From Microbacterium sp. K24 (GTDB taxonomy: Bacteria > Actinomycetota > Actinomycetes > Actinomycetales > Microbacteriaceae): a DNA stretch of 64,000 nucleotides. The notes below the pieces were generated by a model, which searched no databases, had not been told where the DNA came from, and was given only the letters and a program-made list of their open reading frames with translations. Position numbers and translations under genes: made by a program. Positions 30,075 through 40,175 of this stretch are shown piece after piece. Within the stretch, counting starts at the first letter, position 1. The number at the start of each line of letters is the position of its first letter. The stretch is taken from positions 62,001 to 126,000 of the forward strand of contig NZ_SSDJ01000156.1 in assembly GCF_004794465.1 (NCBI RefSeq), in the 5' to 3' direction.

Positions 30075-31375
30075 GAGGTCTCCTCCTCGGATACGGCGAG
30101 CTTCGGGTGCGCGAGCCGGATCAGCTCCGCGGGAGCGGCGGCAGCGGCATCCCGCACCTCCGCCTCGGTGACGGCTCCGCACTCCAGGCCGCGCACGACG
30201 AAACGCGCGAGAGCCCGGGCGGTGGCCGGTTCGTCCATGATGGTCGCGTCGCTGCCGTGCAGGTAGTTGTCGAGGCGACGCGCGGCGGCGGCGAACCCCT
30301 CGCGGTAGAACGCGTATGTGGCGAGGTATCGGGTCGGCAGCTGAGCGGCGTGCAGGTCCCAGCCCTGGTAATAGCCGCGCTCGAGCGATCGCCGCACGAG
30401 GCGGGCGTGCAGCTGCCAGGCGCTGCGGACGTGATCCGGCTCCCCCACGGGGATGACGTTCGTCGACCCGTCGGACAGGCGCACGCCGGTCTCGGCGACG
30501 GCGACCTGCATCACCTGCTTCGCGTAGTCGGCAGCGGGATGCTCCATCGACTGATGCGCCGCGGCGATCTGCAGCGAGGCGCTGTAGTCGTAGGTGCCGT
30601 AGTGCAGCGCCGTGACGCGCCCCTGCGCGCGGTGCAGCAGCGTCGCGACCGGCACGGATCCGTCGGCGGCGATGATCAGCTGCGGCGTCTCCATCTGCAC
30701 TTCGAACCGCAGGCGTCCGGGCGCGAGACCCAGCCGCTCCTCGAAGCGCTCGCAGAGCGCGACCATCGCCTCGACCTGCGCGACCGTGGTCACCTTGGGC
30801 AGCGTCAGCACGAGTCCGTCGGGCAGCGGGCCGGCGGCGGCGAGGGCCGTCAGGAACAGATCGAGAGTGCGGATGCCGCGGCGACGCGTCGGCGCCTCGA
30901 AGCACTTGAACCGGATGCCGATGAACGGCGGCGCACTCCCCGCAGCCACGGCCTCGGCCACGCGCTCCGCGGCGAGGATCGCATCGGCATCCTCCTCGGC
31001 GTCGGGTCGGGCTCCGTAGCCGTCTTCGAAGTCGAGGCGGAGGTCTTCGATCGGCTCGGTCCGCAGCTTCGCGTCGACGAGCGGCGCGAGTTCATCGGCG
31101 AGGTCGCCGAGGCCCACGGCATCCGCCACCGCCGCCGTGCCGCCGAACGCGGCGACGGCCGCAGCGGCGTCCGCGCCCCACCGCGCGGCCAGGTCGGGCG
31201 TGAACCGGTCGGCCGGAACGTAGAGAGTGTGCACCGGCTGCCTGCTGCCGTCATCGCCCGGATACGAGGTCGCGAGCAGCGCGTCGGTCGCCGCGAGCCG
31301 GGTGTCGATGTCGGCGAGGTCGTCGTCGCCCAGGGTCGTGGTGCGCGGATCGACGCTGGCGGCCACGGTGCTCAC
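30071..31375 (-). CDS. DUF6986 protein, CitE-like (HpcH/HpaI) aldolase/lyase superfamily
   Basis: The 434-residue protein resembles the CitE/malyl-CoA lyase barrel. It has [11 protein letters not shown] (111-121), [17 protein letters not shown] (151-167) with a substrate-binding Arg, [18 protein letters not shown] (223-234) with the metal Glu, and [12 protein letters not shown] near 257-268. The start is GTG, overlapping the malic enzyme stop. Its chemistry is unassigned. Position between malic enzyme and AllE in a glyoxylate regulon suggests condensation of glyoxylate with an acyl-CoA to give malate, or the reverse cleavage. That function is inference from fold and neighbours. Confidence 0.75.
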   Translation of the reverse strand: MSTVAASVDPRTTTLGDDDLADIDTRLAATDALLATSYPGDDGSRQPVHTLYVPADRFTPDLAARWGADAAAAVAAFGGTAAVADAVGLGDLADELAPLVDAKLRTEPIEDLRLDFEDGYGARPDAEEDADAILAAERVAEAVAAGSAPPFIGIRFKCFEAPTRRRGIRTLDLFLTALAAAGPLPDGLVLTLPKVTTVAQVEAMVALCERFEERLGLAPGRLRFEVQMETPQLIIAADGSVPVATLLHRAQGRVTALHYGTYDYSASLQIAAAHQSMEHPAADYAKQVMQVAVAETGVRLSDGSTNVIPVGEPDHVRSAWQLHARLVRRSLERGYYQGWDLHAAQLPTRYLATYAFYREGFAAAARRLDNYLHGSDATIMDEPATARALARFVVRGLECGAVTEAEVRDAAAAAPAELIRLAHPKLAVSEEETS

Positions 31376-32778
31376 TCCTTGCTCGAGGCGACGGAAGCGG
31401 AGGAGGCGACGCGGACGATCGCCTCGGCCACCGCGCCGGCCACCAGCGGATCGAACACGCTGGGGATGATGAAGCTCGCGTTGAGCTCGTCGTCTCCCAC
31501 GCGCGAAGCGATCGCCTCGGCGGCTGCGACCAGCATAGGCGCGGTGATGTCGGACACGCCCGCGTCGAGCAGGCCGCGGAAGACGCCGGGGAACGCCAGC
31601 ACGTTGTTGATCTGGTTCGGGAAGTCGCTGCGGCCGGTCGCCACCACCGCGGCATGCTTCGACGCGACGATCGGGTCGACCTCGGGAGTCGGATTCGCCA
31701 TCGCGAACACGATCGCGTCGTCGGCCATCGCGGCGATGTCGGCCTCGTCGAGGATGTTCGGCGCACTCACGCCGATGAACACGTCGGCGTCGACCATGGC
31801 CTCCTTCAGCGTGCCCTGGAAGCCGCGCGGGTTGGTGGTCGCCGCGATCTCGGTGCGGTGCGCGTCGGTGTACTCGGCACCGGCGTGGATCGCGCCGTCG
31901 CGGCCGCAGGCGACGATGTCGTGCGCTCCCTCGGCGAGCAGCAGCTGCACGATCGCGTTGCCGGCGGCGCCGACGCCGGAGACGACGATCCGCACGTCGC
32001 CGATCTTCTTGCCCACGACCTTGAGGGCGTTGCCGAGCGCCGCGAGGGTCACGATGGCGGTGCCGTGCTGGTCGTCGTGGAAGACCGGGATGTCGAGCTC
32101 TTCCCGCAGTCGCGCCTCGATCTCGAAGCAGCGGGGCGCCGCGATGTCTTCGAGGTTCACGCCGCCGTAGACCGGGGCGATGGCCTTGACGATCGAGATG
32201 ATCTCCTCGGTGTCCTTGGTGTCGAGGCAGACCGGCCAGGCGTCGACGTTCGCGAACTGCTTGAACAGCGCGGCCTTGCCCTCCATCACCGGAAGGGCGG
32301 CCTCGGGTCCGATGTCGCCGAGGCCGAGCACGGCGGTGCCGTCGGTGACGACCGCGATGGTGTTGCGCTTGACGGTGAGCTGTCGCGCCTTGCTCTTGTC
32401 TTCGGCGATCGCCATGCAGACGCGGGCGACGCCGGGCGTGTACGCACGGGACAGGTCGTCGCGGTTGCGCAGCGGAACCCGCGGGACGACCTCGAGCTTG
32501 CCGCCGAGGTGCATCAGGAAGGTGCGGTCGCTGACGAGGCGCACCGTGACGCCGTCGAGCGCGTCGATCGCCGCGCGCACGCGCTCGGCGTGCTCCTCAC
32601 CCGTGGTGTTGCAGGTCAGGTCGACGACGATCGTCTTCGGGTGCGACTCGACGACGTCGAGCGCGGTGACCGCCGCCCCCGCGTCGGCCGCAGCGGCCGC
32701 CAGCTCGCTGGTGACGCTGAAGTTCGAGGGAGCGTCGATCCGCAGCGTGATGGAGTTCCCGGGTCCCGGATTCGCCAT
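31372..32778 (-). CDS. NAD(P)-dependent malic enzyme with N-terminal ACT-like domain
   Basis: The 468-residue enzyme decarboxylates malate to pyruvate. About 85 residues of an ACT-like domain ([20 protein letters not shown]) precede the catalytic region with [48 protein letters not shown] and a [11 protein letters not shown] nucleotide fold. Late landmarks are IFALANPTPE-like [10 protein letters not shown] and SDFPNQINN. It heads the operon with DUF6986 and AllE, and the paired sites lie 18-53 bp upstream. Its place in a purine regulon is unusual and suggests malate is formed from glyoxylate. Confidence 0.93.
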   Translation of the reverse strand: MANPGPGNSITLRIDAPSNFSVTSELAAAAADAGAAVTALDVVESHPKTIVVDLTCNTTGEEHAERVRAAIDALDGVTVRLVSDRTFLMHLGGKLEVVPRVPLRNRDDLSRAYTPGVARVCMAIAEDKSKARQLTVKRNTIAVVTDGTAVLGLGDIGPEAALPVMEGKAALFKQFANVDAWPVCLDTKDTEEIISIVKAIAPVYGGVNLEDIAAPRCFEIEARLREELDIPVFHDDQHGTAIVTLAALGNALKVVGKKIGDVRIVVSGVGAAGNAIVQLLLAEGAHDIVACGRDGAIHAGAEYTDAHRTEIAATTNPRGFQGTLKEAMVDADVFIGVSAPNILDEADIAAMADDAIVFAMANPTPEVDPIVASKHAAVVATGRSDFPNQINNVLAFPGVFRGLLDAGVSDITAPMLVAAAEAIASRVGDDELNASFIIPSVFDPLVAGAVAEAIVRVASSASVASSKE

Positions 32779-32795
32779 GTTTCCTCCGTCTAAGT

Positions 32796-32831
32796 TTTCG
32801 TATCGTGGATTCTATTATCTACTCTATGGAA
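32796..32831. promoter_or_regulatory. Paired 15-bp purine-regulon sites (pair 3), malic enzyme/iclR intergenic
   Basis: TTTCGTATCGTGGAT (32796-32810) and ATCTACTCTATGGAA (32817-32831) start 21 bp apart. They are less symmetric than other pairs. A minus-strand TTGCCA, 17 nt, GATAAT promoter (-10 box at 32814-32819) overlaps them, so the pair could repress malic enzyme and also autoregulate the IclR gene. Confidence 0.65.
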
Positions 32832-32922
32832 CTTTGTGGCAAGCGCGGTAATCTTTGTGCGCGTCTGTTTCGACATGCCTCTCTCGCATGATGGAATGAA
32901 CCAGACCCTGACGGAGGATCCG

Positions 32923-33690
32923 ATGACCGATACCAAGCCCGCCAAGAGCGCCGGATCCGGCGTGCAGTCGGTCGAGCGCGTCTTCGAGCTCCTCGAGCTG
33001 GTGACCGACGCCGGCGGTGACGTGACGCTCAGCGAGCTCGCCGCCTCCACCGACCTGCCGCTGCCCACGATCCACCGGCTGCTGCGCACGCTCGTCTCGC
33101 TCGGATACGCGCGACAGCTGCCGAACCGTCGCTATGCGCTCGGGCCCAAGCTCATCCGCATCGGCGAAGGCGCCTCCCGGCAGTTCGGCGCCCTCGCCCG
33201 TCCGCAGCTCAAGCGCCTCGTCGACGACCTCGGCGAGAGCGCCAACATGGCCGTGCTCGACGGCGACATGGTCGTCTACGTCGCCCAGGTGCCGTCGCTG
33301 CACTCCATGCGCATGTTCACCGAAGTCGGCCGCCGCGCGAACCTGCACGACACCGGCGTCGGCAAGGCGATCCTGGCCCAGCTCCCCGACGAGACCGTAC
33401 GCGGCATCGTCGGCCGCGCCGGGATGCCGACACCCACCGAGCACAGCATCGGCACGATCGACGACCTGCTCGCCGAGCTCGATCGCATCCGCGAGCGCGG
33501 CTACGCGATCGACGACCAGGAGCAGGAGATCGGCGTCCGCTGCTTCTCGATGGCCGTGCCCGACGCACCGACCCCGACCGCCGTCTCGGTGTCGGGGCCG
33601 ATCTCGCGCGTCGACGAGGCCTTCGGCGGCCGAGCGGTTCCCCTGCTGCGACGGGCGGCCGAGGCGATCAGCGCCGAGTTGACCGCCTGA
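32923..33690 (+). CDS. IclR-family regulator, probable AllR-like repressor of the purine/glyoxylate regulon
   Basis: The 255-residue protein has an N-terminal winged helix (VTLSELAASTDLPLPTIHRL, about 37-56, then LRTLVSLGYA) and an IclR effector domain with RRANLHDTGVGKAILA, GYAIDDQEQEIGVRC and VAVSVSGP-like VSVSGPISR. I chose ATG 32923 because GGAGG lies six nt upstream; ATGs at 32896 and 32836 lack that. Family members in allantoin clusters sense glyoxylate or allantoin. It is divergent from malic enzyme across a paired site, making it the best candidate for all seven pairs. Effector and target set are inference. Confidence 0.87.
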   Translation: MTDTKPAKSAGSGVQSVERVFELLELVTDAGGDVTLSELAASTDLPLPTIHRLLRTLVSLGYARQLPNRRYALGPKLIRIGEGASRQFGALARPQLKRLVDDLGESANMAVLDGDMVVYVAQVPSLHSMRMFTEVGRRANLHDTGVGKAILAQLPDETVRGIVGRAGMPTPTEHSIGTIDDLLAELDRIRERGYAIDDQEQEIGVRCFSMAVPDAPTPTAVSVSGPISRVDEAFGGRAVPLLRRAAEAISAELTA

Positions 33691-33724
33691 CAGCATCCTC
33701 CGGCCCCGTCCGCACGGGCGTATC

Positions 33725-33790
33725 GGAGGGGATCTGCGCTCGGGAGGGCCGATTCTCGCATCCTCGTCCTCCGGAACGCAGATCTCCTCC
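33725..33790. terminator. Long inverted repeat between convergent iclR and aceE
   Basis: A 14-nt arm at 33725-33738 (GGAGGGGATCTGCG) pairs with 33777-33790 (CGCAGATCTCCTCC) with one G-U pair and a 38-nt loop. It fills the gap between convergent genes and probably ends transcription from both sides, although no T-run follows. Confidence 0.5.
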
Positions 33791-33794
33791 CGAA

Positions 33795-36518
33795 TCACTC
33801 CGCGTCCGACCCACTGGTCCCGGCGTTCACGTCGGACAGCCGGTAGCGCTCGGCCGCCTGCGCGGGGGCCGCGGCATCCACCTCCCCGCGTGCGGCGAGC
33901 AGCTGCAGCATCCGCACGACGATCGATGCCCCGTCGACCTTGAAGAAGCGTCGCGCCGCGGCCCGTGTGTCCGAGAACCCGAAGCCGTCGGCGCCGAGCG
34001 TCGCCCAGTCGTTGGGCACGAACTGGCGGATCTGGTCGGGCAGATCCTTGGCGTAGTCGCTGACGGCGACGATCGGCCCCTCGGCCCCGGCCAGCTGGGA
34101 CTGCACGAAGGGGGTGCGGATGCCGCGCTCCGGATGCAGGAACGCCTCCTCTTCGGCCGCGACGGCGTCGCGGCGCAGCTCGGTCCACGAGGTGACCGAC
34201 CACACGTCGGCGGCGACACCCCAGTCGGCGGCGAGGAGCTCCTGCGCCTCGAGCGCCCAGGTGACGCCGATACCCGACGCCAGCAGCTGCGCGCGCGGCC
34301 CCTCACCCGTGGCGGGCGCGATGCGGTGGATGCCGCCCAGGATGCCGGTGATGTCGACCCCTTCGGGCTCGGCCGGCTGCACGATCGGCTCGTTGTAGAC
34401 CATGAGGTTGTAGATGCGGTCGCGGTCGGTCGAGTCCGGGCCGTACATCCGCTCGATGCCGGCGCGCATGATGTGGCCGATCTCGTAGCCGAACGCGGGG
34501 TCGTAGGTGACCACGGCCGGGTTGGTGGCGGCGAGCAGCGGAGAATGGCCGTCGGCGTGCTGCAGCCCTTCTCCGGTCAGCGTGGTGCGCCCCGCGGTGG
34601 CCGAGATGAGGAAGCCGCGGGTCATCTGGTCGGCCGCCGCCCACAGCGAGTCGCCGGTGCGCTGGAATCCGAACATCGAGTAGAAGACGTACACGGGGAT
34701 CAGCGGCACGCCGTGCGTGGCGTATGCCGTACCCGCCGCGGTGAATGCCGCGATGGATCCGGCCTCGTTGATGCCGACGTGCACGATCTGCCCCGACGTC
34801 GACTCCTTGTACGAGAGCACGATGTCGCGGTCGACGGCCAGATAGTTCTGGCCCTTCGGGTTGTAGATCTTCGCGGTGGGGAAGAACGCGTCCATCCCGA
34901 AGGTGCGGGCCTCGTCGGGGATGATCGGCACGATCCGCCTGCCGAACTCCGGGTCGCGCATGAGGTCCTTCAGCACACGGACGAACGCCATCGTCGTCGC
35001 CGCCTGCTGCTTGCCCGAGCCGCGGGCCGCAACCTCGTAGGCCTTCGGGTCGGGCAGCGCGATCGCCGCGTGCTCGGGCCGACGCTCCGGCACGAAGCCG
35101 CCGAGCGCGCGGCGACGTTCCTGCAGGTACGCGATCTCCGGGGCGTCGGCGCCCGGGTGGTAGTACGGCGGCAGGTACGGGTCGGCCTCGAGCTGCGCAT
35201 CGGTGATCGGCACGCGGAGATGGTCGCGGAAGTCCTTGAGGTCCTGCAGCGTCAGCTTCTTCATCTGGTGCGTCGCGTTGCGCGCCTCGAAACGCTGACC
35301 CAGCCCGTAGCCCTTCACGGTCTTCACGAGGATGACCGTGGGCCGGCCGTTGTGCGCGAGCGCCTGCTGATACGCGGCGTACACCTTGCGGTAGTCGTGG
35401 CCGCCGCGCCGGAGGTGCCAGATGTCGTCATCGCTGAGGCCGTCGACCAGCGCGCGCGCCCGACGGTCGCGACCGAAGAAGTTCTCGCGGATGAATGCTC
35501 CGGACTCGGCCTTGTAGGTCTGGAAGTCGCCGTCGACCGTCGTGTTCATGATGTCGACGAGCGCGCCGTCCTGATCGCGCGCGAGCAGGTCGTCCCACTC
35601 CCGGCCCCAGATCACCTTGATCACGTTCCACCCCGCACCGCGGAAGAAGCCCTCCAGCTCCTGGATGATCTTGCCGTTGCCGCGGACCGGTCCGTCGAGC
35701 CGCTGCAGATTGCAGTTCACGACGAAGGTGAGGTTGTCGAGCCCCTCGTTCGCGGCGAGCTGCAGCAGCCCGCGCGACTCCGGCTCGTCCATCTCGCCGT
35801 CGCCGAGGAACGCCCAGACATGCTGCTCCGAGGTGTCCGTGAGGCCACGCCCCTGCAGGTAGCGGTTCGACTGCGCCTGGTAGATCGCGTTCATCGGGCC
35901 GATGCCCATTGATACCGTCGGGAACTCCCAGAACTCCGGCATCAGCCGCGGATGCGGGTACGACGACAGTGCGTGCCCTTCGCGCGACTTCTCCTGGCGG
36001 AAGCCGTCGAGGTCCTCTTCGCCGAGCCGGCCCTCGAGGAAGGCGCGGGCGTAGATGCCGGGCGAGGCGTGTCCCTGGAAGTAGATCTGGTCGCCGCCGC
36101 CGGGGTGATCCTTGCCGCGAAAGAAGTGGTTGAAGCCGACCTCGTACAGCGTCGCCGCCCCGGCATACGTCGAGATGTGACCGCCGACCCCGATGCCCGG
36201 ACGCTGGGCGCGGTGCACCATGACCGCCGCGTTCCAGCGCATCCAGGCGCGATAGCGCCGCTCCAGCTCCTCGTCGCCGGGGTACGCCGGCTCGTCGGCG
36301 GCGTCGATCGTGTTCACGTAGTCGGTGGTCACGGCCCCCTCTGCCGTCGAGACCGGATCCGCGCGGAGGCCGGCGCGATCGACGAGGGTCCGCACGATGT
36401 GCGCGCCGCGACCGGTGCCGCGCTCGCTGATGAGCGCGTCGAGGGATTCGAGCCACTCGGCGGTCTCCTCGGGATCGAGGTCGGCGGATGTGACGGCGGA
36501 GTCGCGAGTGTCGGTCAC
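33795..36518 (-). CDS. aceE: Pyruvate dehydrogenase E1 component, homodimeric type
   Basis: The 907-residue enzyme matches AceE in length and sequence: [31 protein letters not shown], the ThDP motif [36 protein letters not shown] and [11 protein letters not shown]. It decarboxylates pyruvate and acetylates lipoyl-E2. The GTG at 36518 has AAAGG seven nt before it; an ATG at 36557 would have no ribosome site. No E2 or E3 gene is adjacent, as is common in actinobacteria. It is convergent with iclR and divergent from the SDR gene. Confidence 0.94.
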   Translation of the reverse strand: MTDTRDSAVTSADLDPEETAEWLESLDALISERGTGRGAHIVRTLVDRAGLRADPVSTAEGAVTTDYVNTIDAADEPAYPGDEELERRYRAWMRWNAAVMVHRAQRPGIGVGGHISTYAGAATLYEVGFNHFFRGKDHPGGGDQIYFQGHASPGIYARAFLEGRLGEEDLDGFRQEKSREGHALSSYPHPRLMPEFWEFPTVSMGIGPMNAIYQAQSNRYLQGRGLTDTSEQHVWAFLGDGEMDEPESRGLLQLAANEGLDNLTFVVNCNLQRLDGPVRGNGKIIQELEGFFRGAGWNVIKVIWGREWDDLLARDQDGALVDIMNTTVDGDFQTYKAESGAFIRENFFGRDRRARALVDGLSDDDIWHLRRGGHDYRKVYAAYQQALAHNGRPTVILVKTVKGYGLGQRFEARNATHQMKKLTLQDLKDFRDHLRVPITDAQLEADPYLPPYYHPGADAPEIAYLQERRRALGGFVPERRPEHAAIALPDPKAYEVAARGSGKQQAATTMAFVRVLKDLMRDPEFGRRIVPIIPDEARTFGMDAFFPTAKIYNPKGQNYLAVDRDIVLSYKESTSGQIVHVGINEAGSIAAFTAAGTAYATHGVPLIPVYVFYSMFGFQRTGDSLWAAADQMTRGFLISATAGRTTLTGEGLQHADGHSPLLAATNPAVVTYDPAFGYEIGHIMRAGIERMYGPDSTDRDRIYNLMVYNEPIVQPAEPEGVDITGILGGIHRIAPATGEGPRAQLLASGIGVTWALEAQELLAADWGVAADVWSVTSWTELRRDAVAAEEEAFLHPERGIRTPFVQSQLAGAEGPIVAVSDYAKDLPDQIRQFVPNDWATLGADGFGFSDTRAAARRFFKVDGASIVVRMLQLLAARGEVDAAAPAQAAERYRLSDVNAGTSGSDAE

Positions 36519-36601
36519 GGTACGGCCTTTCTTGTTAGATGGAGGGGTCTGCCTCACCGGCGAGCGGCGTGGGCAGCGGATCAGATTCGGGAGGTGTCGG
36601 C

Positions 36602-37348
36602 ATGAGCGGACGCACAGCCGTCGTGACAGGTGCAGGTTCGGGGATCGGCCGCGCGGTCGCCCGTGCCCTGCTCGAGGCGGGCTTCCGGGTGGCGCTCGCC
36701 GGCCGGCGGGAAGACGCCCTGCTCGAGACGGCCGCGGGTCACCCCGACGCCCTCGTCGTGCCCACCGATGTGACCGTCGAGTCCGAGGTCGAGGCGCTGT
36801 TCGCCCGCACGGTGGCCGAATGGGGCCGGGTGGACGTGCTGTTCAACAATGCCGGGGTCTTCGGCCCGACGGCATCCGCGGCGGAGATCTCGCTCGCCGA
36901 CTGGCAGAGGACGCTCGACGTGAACGTCACCGGGTCGCTGCTCTGCGCAGGCGCGGCGATGCGCACGATGATCGCGCAGCAGCCCTCCGGCGGCCGCATC
37001 ATCAACAACGGATCGATCTCGGCGCACGTGCCCCGACCGCTTTCCGTCGCCTACACGGTGAGCAAGCACGCGATCAGCGGACTGACGAAGTCGATCGACC
37101 TCGACGGCCGCGCGCACGGCATCTCGTGCGGCCAGATCGACATCGGCAACGCCCGCACGTCGATCATGACTGACCTGGGTGTGGGCTCCGGTGCCCTGCA
37201 GCCCGACGGCTCGCGGCGGGTGGAGCCGACCTTCGACGTGGCGGATGCCGCGCGTGCGGTGCTGTTCATGGCGCAGCTGCCCGCCGATGCGAACGTCTCG
37301 ACGCTGACGGTCGCGGCATCCGGCATGCCGTTCGGGGCCAGGGGCTGA
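36602..37348 (+). CDS. Short-chain dehydrogenase/reductase
   Basis: The 248-residue Rossmann protein has [14 protein letters not shown] (about 7-20), [12 protein letters not shown] for cofactor stabilisation, INNGSIS with the catalytic Ser and [11 protein letters not shown] with Tyr and Lys. An Arg in AGRREDAL after the second beta strand favours NADP. GGGAGG precedes the ATG by 8 nt. Substrate is unknown. It is divergent from aceE and convergent with the purine permease 8 nt away. Confidence 0.9.
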   Translation: MSGRTAVVTGAGSGIGRAVARALLEAGFRVALAGRREDALLETAAGHPDALVVPTDVTVESEVEALFARTVAEWGRVDVLFNNAGVFGPTASAAEISLADWQRTLDVNVTGSLLCAGAAMRTMIAQQPSGGRIINNGSISAHVPRPLSVAYTVSKHAISGLTKSIDLDGRAHGISCGQIDIGNARTSIMTDLGVGSGALQPDGSRRVEPTFDVADAARAVLFMAQLPADANVSTLTVAASGMPFGARG

Positions 37349-37356
37349 CACGTTCG

Positions 37357-38778
37357 TCAGCGCCTCGATCCGCCGCGCAGCGTTCGGATCACATCGGTCT
37401 TCACGGCCCGGACGGGGCTGGCCGCGAACACCGAGGGGTCCTCGGGAGTGCCCCTCGTGAAGTGGTTGAACACGAGGTTCAGCACGATCGCCATGATCGC
37501 GGCCGAGCTGATGCCCGATCCGAAGATCACCTGGAACCAGGTCGGGAAGTTCATGTAGATGTCGTGGTTGACCTCGGGCAGCACGCCGAACGACAGGGAG
37601 GCGGCCACGATGATGAGGTTCATGTTGCCGTCGTACTTCACCTTCGAGAGCGTGCGGATGCCGCTGGCGGTCACGGTGCCGAACAGCACGAGGCCGGCGC
37701 CCCCGAGGACGGCCGTGGGCACGGCTGCGACGACCCGGCCGAGGATCGGGGTCAGGCCGAGGACGATGAGGATGACGCCGCCGGCCGCCACGGCGTAGCG
37801 GCTCTTGATCTTCGTCACGGCGACGAGTCCGACGTTCTGGGCGAACGCGCTCTGCGTGAACGAGTTGAAGATCGGGGAGATCGCGCTCGACACCATGTCG
37901 GCGCGGAGACCTGCGGCGATCCGCTTGCGGTCGACCTTCGAGCCGGTGATCTCGGCGACGGCGATGATGTCGGCCGTCGTCTCGGTGAGGATCACCAGCA
38001 CGACGATCGTCATCGACACGATCGCGGCGAGGTCGAACGTCGGCACTCCGAACGCGAACGGCGTCGGGAACGCGAAGACCGGACCGTCGAGCACCGTGGA
38101 GAAGTCCGCGCGACCGATGACGGCCGCGAAGATCGTGCCGACGACCATGGCGATGAGGATCGACAGGCGGGAGATGGTCGCGTTGCCGAGCTTGCTCAGC
38201 AGCATGATGACCAGCAGCGTGAATCCGGCGATGCCGACGAACACCGGATCGGCGTAGGTCGGCGCCTCGGGGTCGGCCCCGGTGATCCAGCGCGCCGCCA
38301 CCGGCACGAGCGACAGTCCGATCATCGTGATGACCGTGCCCGTCACGACGGGCGGGAAGAAGCGCACGATGTGCGCGAAGAACGGTGCGACCACCAGCCC
38401 GATCAGCGAGGCGACGATCACCGCGCCGAACACGGCGGGGAGGCCGCTGCCCTGATTGACGATCGCGAGCATGGTCGCGACGCCGGCGAACGAGACGCCC
38501 TGCACGAGCGGCAGCTGCGAGCCGAAGAACGGGATGCCGAGGGTCTGCAGCAGCGTCGCGAGGCCGCCCATGAACAGGCAGGCGGCGACCAGCACGCCGA
38601 CCTCGGCCGACGTGAGCCCGGCCGCGGCGCCGATGATGAGCGGGGGCGCGATGATGCCGCCGTACATCGTCAGCACGTGCTGGAGCCCGAACATGAAGGC
38701 GGTTCCGGCACCGAGGCGTTCATCCTCGGGCCGGCGCGATCCGGTCGTGGTCTTCTGGGGGTTGCGAGATGCAGTCAT
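37357..38778 (-). CDS. NCS2-family purine (xanthine/uric acid) permease
   Basis: The 473-residue transporter is closely similar along its whole length to the one at 9713, including FFGSQLPLVQGVSFAGVATM, LTETTADIIAVAEITG and SAFAQNVGLVAVT. The two look like paralogues with divergent C-terminal tails. It follows the uricase gene after a 154-nt gap that contains a strong hairpin. It may be read through from the uraD operon or have its own promoter. Urate or xanthine import is the likely role beside uricase. Confidence 0.92.
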   Translation of the reverse strand: MTASRNPQKTTTGSRRPEDERLGAGTAFMFGLQHVLTMYGGIIAPPLIIGAAAGLTSAEVGVLVAACLFMGGLATLLQTLGIPFFGSQLPLVQGVSFAGVATMLAIVNQGSGLPAVFGAVIVASLIGLVVAPFFAHIVRFFPPVVTGTVITMIGLSLVPVAARWITGADPEAPTYADPVFVGIAGFTLLVIMLLSKLGNATISRLSILIAMVVGTIFAAVIGRADFSTVLDGPVFAFPTPFAFGVPTFDLAAIVSMTIVVLVILTETTADIIAVAEITGSKVDRKRIAAGLRADMVSSAISPIFNSFTQSAFAQNVGLVAVTKIKSRYAVAAGGVILIVLGLTPILGRVVAAVPTAVLGGAGLVLFGTVTASGIRTLSKVKYDGNMNLIIVAASLSFGVLPEVNHDIYMNFPTWFQVIFGSGISSAAIMAIVLNLVFNHFTRGTPEDPSVFAASPVRAVKTDVIRTLRGGSRR

Positions 38779-38861
38779 TCGGGGACCTCCTTGTCCGGAC
38801 CCGCTTTTCGGGGTGGGCGTATCGGGCGATGGGCATGCGGTTCGTGGGCATGGTGAACAGC

Positions 38862-38897
38862 GGGGTGAGCCCGGTGCGTCGGAGACGGGCTCACCCC
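38862..38897 (-). terminator. Strong hairpin between uricase and permease genes
   Basis: GGGGTGAGCCCG (38862-38873) and CGGGCTCACCCC (38886-38897) form a perfect 12-bp stem with a 12-nt loop. There is no U-run, so it could be an intrinsic terminator of actinobacterial type, an attenuator, or an mRNA-stabilising hairpin before the permease gene. Confidence 0.6.
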
Positions 38898-38910
38898 TGG
38901 TCGGAATGGA

Positions 38911-38932
38911 TCAGGTGCGACTCAGGTGCGAC
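38911..38932. repeat. Tandem 11-bp repeat abutting the uricase stop
   Basis: TCAGGTGCGAC occurs at 38911-38921 and 38922-38932, directly before the TCA that is the uricase stop on the minus strand. On the coding strand this gives TGA codons at 0, +11 and +22, one in each frame. Confidence 0.8.
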
Positions 38933-39826
38933 TCAGCAGAAGCCGGGCACGCTGTCCCACACGCGGTGGTCGGCATCCGCTCCATCACGGAGGAACGACG
39001 CCTCGATCAGGCCGTACGGCCGGTCGGCCGCGTAGAACACCTCGTTCGGGTTCTCCAGGCCGAACGGCGACAGGTCGACGACGAAGTGGTGGCTGTTCGG
39101 GGTGGAGAAGCGGATCTCGTCGATCTCCTCGTGCGCTTCGAGAACAGCCTCGGCCATGTCGTGCAGCGTGTTCTGCAGGGCGTACGAGTAGTTGGCCGAG
39201 AAGCCCTCGAGCAGGAGGCGGCGCACGTCGGCGAACACCTCGTTGAAGTCGATGTCGGTGCGGTTGTAGCGCCACTTCGCCGTGACCGAGGTTGCGAGGA
39301 TGCGGTCGGTCGTCTCCTTCAGTGTCGTGTACCGGTCCTTCGGGTAGCCGACGAATCCGCTCTCGGTCGACTTGAGGACCTTGAGGTCCGTCAGCCCGGC
39401 GATGATCGTGGTCTGCTCGCCGTCGATCTCGACGAGGGCGGTCCGGGTCTCGGTGCCGCCGCGCACGAACGAATGGTCGTGGCCCTGGCCATCGACGTCG
39501 ATGCGCTGCCAGGTGTACTGGTCGGCCTCCCAGCGTCCGCCGGTCACCCAGTCGAACTCGCCGGTGAAGTGGCGCCCGAGACGCAGCAGGTACTCCTCGG
39601 GGCTGCCGATGCCGTCCTTCGCGAAGGCGTAGACCGTGTTCTTCTGCGTGTCGGTCGCGACGACGTTGGTGTTGTCGCCGGTGAAGTGCGCGTCGGCGAA
39701 GTCGCCGCGCAGCTGTGAGGTGACGTTGAGATCCTCGATCTCGTGGCGGGCGGTGTCGCGCGTGACCCGCACGACGCGGACCTCGGCCTTGCCGTACTGG
39801 TTCTTGCCCAGGGTGATGGTCGTCAT
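38933..39826 (-). CDS. pucL: Urate oxidase (uricase)
   Basis: The 297-residue cofactor-free T-fold protein oxidises urate to 5-hydroxyisourate with H2O2 release. It shows NQYGKAEVRVV at the start, ATDTQKNTVYAFAKD near residue 57 with the catalytic Thr, KVLKSTESGFVGYPKDRYTTL near 150, and FSTPNSHHFVVDLSPFGLEN near 243. Length and motifs match single-domain bacterial uricases. It is 7 nt downstream of uraH, in one transcript with uraD. The peroxide it makes may explain why bcp lies nearby under the same type of operator. Confidence 0.95.
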   Translation of the reverse strand: MTTITLGKNQYGKAEVRVVRVTRDTARHEIEDLNVTSQLRGDFADAHFTGDNTNVVATDTQKNTVYAFAKDGIGSPEEYLLRLGRHFTGEFDWVTGGRWEADQYTWQRIDVDGQGHDHSFVRGGTETRTALVEIDGEQTTIIAGLTDLKVLKSTESGFVGYPKDRYTTLKETTDRILATSVTAKWRYNRTDIDFNEVFADVRRLLLEGFSANYSYALQNTLHDMAEAVLEAHEEIDEIRFSTPNSHHFVVDLSPFGLENPNEVFYAADRPYGLIEASFLRDGADADHRVWDSVPGFC

Positions 39827-39833
39827 GTTCTTC

Positions 39834-40175
39834 TCAGCTTCCTCGGTAAGTGGAATAGGCGAACGGGCTGAGCAGCAGCGGCACGTGGTAGTGCGCCTGC
39901 GCAGTGTCGACCAGGAAGGTCAGCACCACCTCCGGGAAGAAGGTGTCCGTTTCGATGCCGGCGAAGTAGGTCCCCGTGTCGAACCGGAGGCGGTACGCAC
40001 CGCTCTCCAGCCGTTCGGGGCCCAGGTCTTTCACCCGTCCGTCGGCATCGGTGAGGCCCGTACCGATCCCGACCCATCCGTCGCCGTCTCGGGCCTCGAG
40101 TACGACGGCGACGCCGGGCGCAGGACGCCCGATCGATGTGTCCAGGATGTGGGTGGTCACGTGAGAGACGCTCAT
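39834..40175 (-). CDS. uraH: 5-hydroxyisourate hydrolase (transthyretin-like)
   Basis: The 113-residue protein has HILDTSIGRPAPGVAVVLEA (9-28), a TDADGR turn and the diagnostic C-terminal YRGS (110-113), with AQAHYHVPLLLSPFAYSTY before it. It hydrolyses 5-hydroxyisourate to OHCU in the second step of urate degradation. Its ATG overlaps the uraD stop (ATGA). It lacks a signal peptide, so it is cytosolic like uricase. Confidence 0.95.
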   Translation of the reverse strand: MSVSHVTTHILDTSIGRPAPGVAVVLEARDGDGWVGIGTGLTDADGRVKDLGPERLESGAYRLRFDTGTYFAGIETDTFFPEVVLTFLVDTAQAHYHVPLLLSPFAYSTYRGS

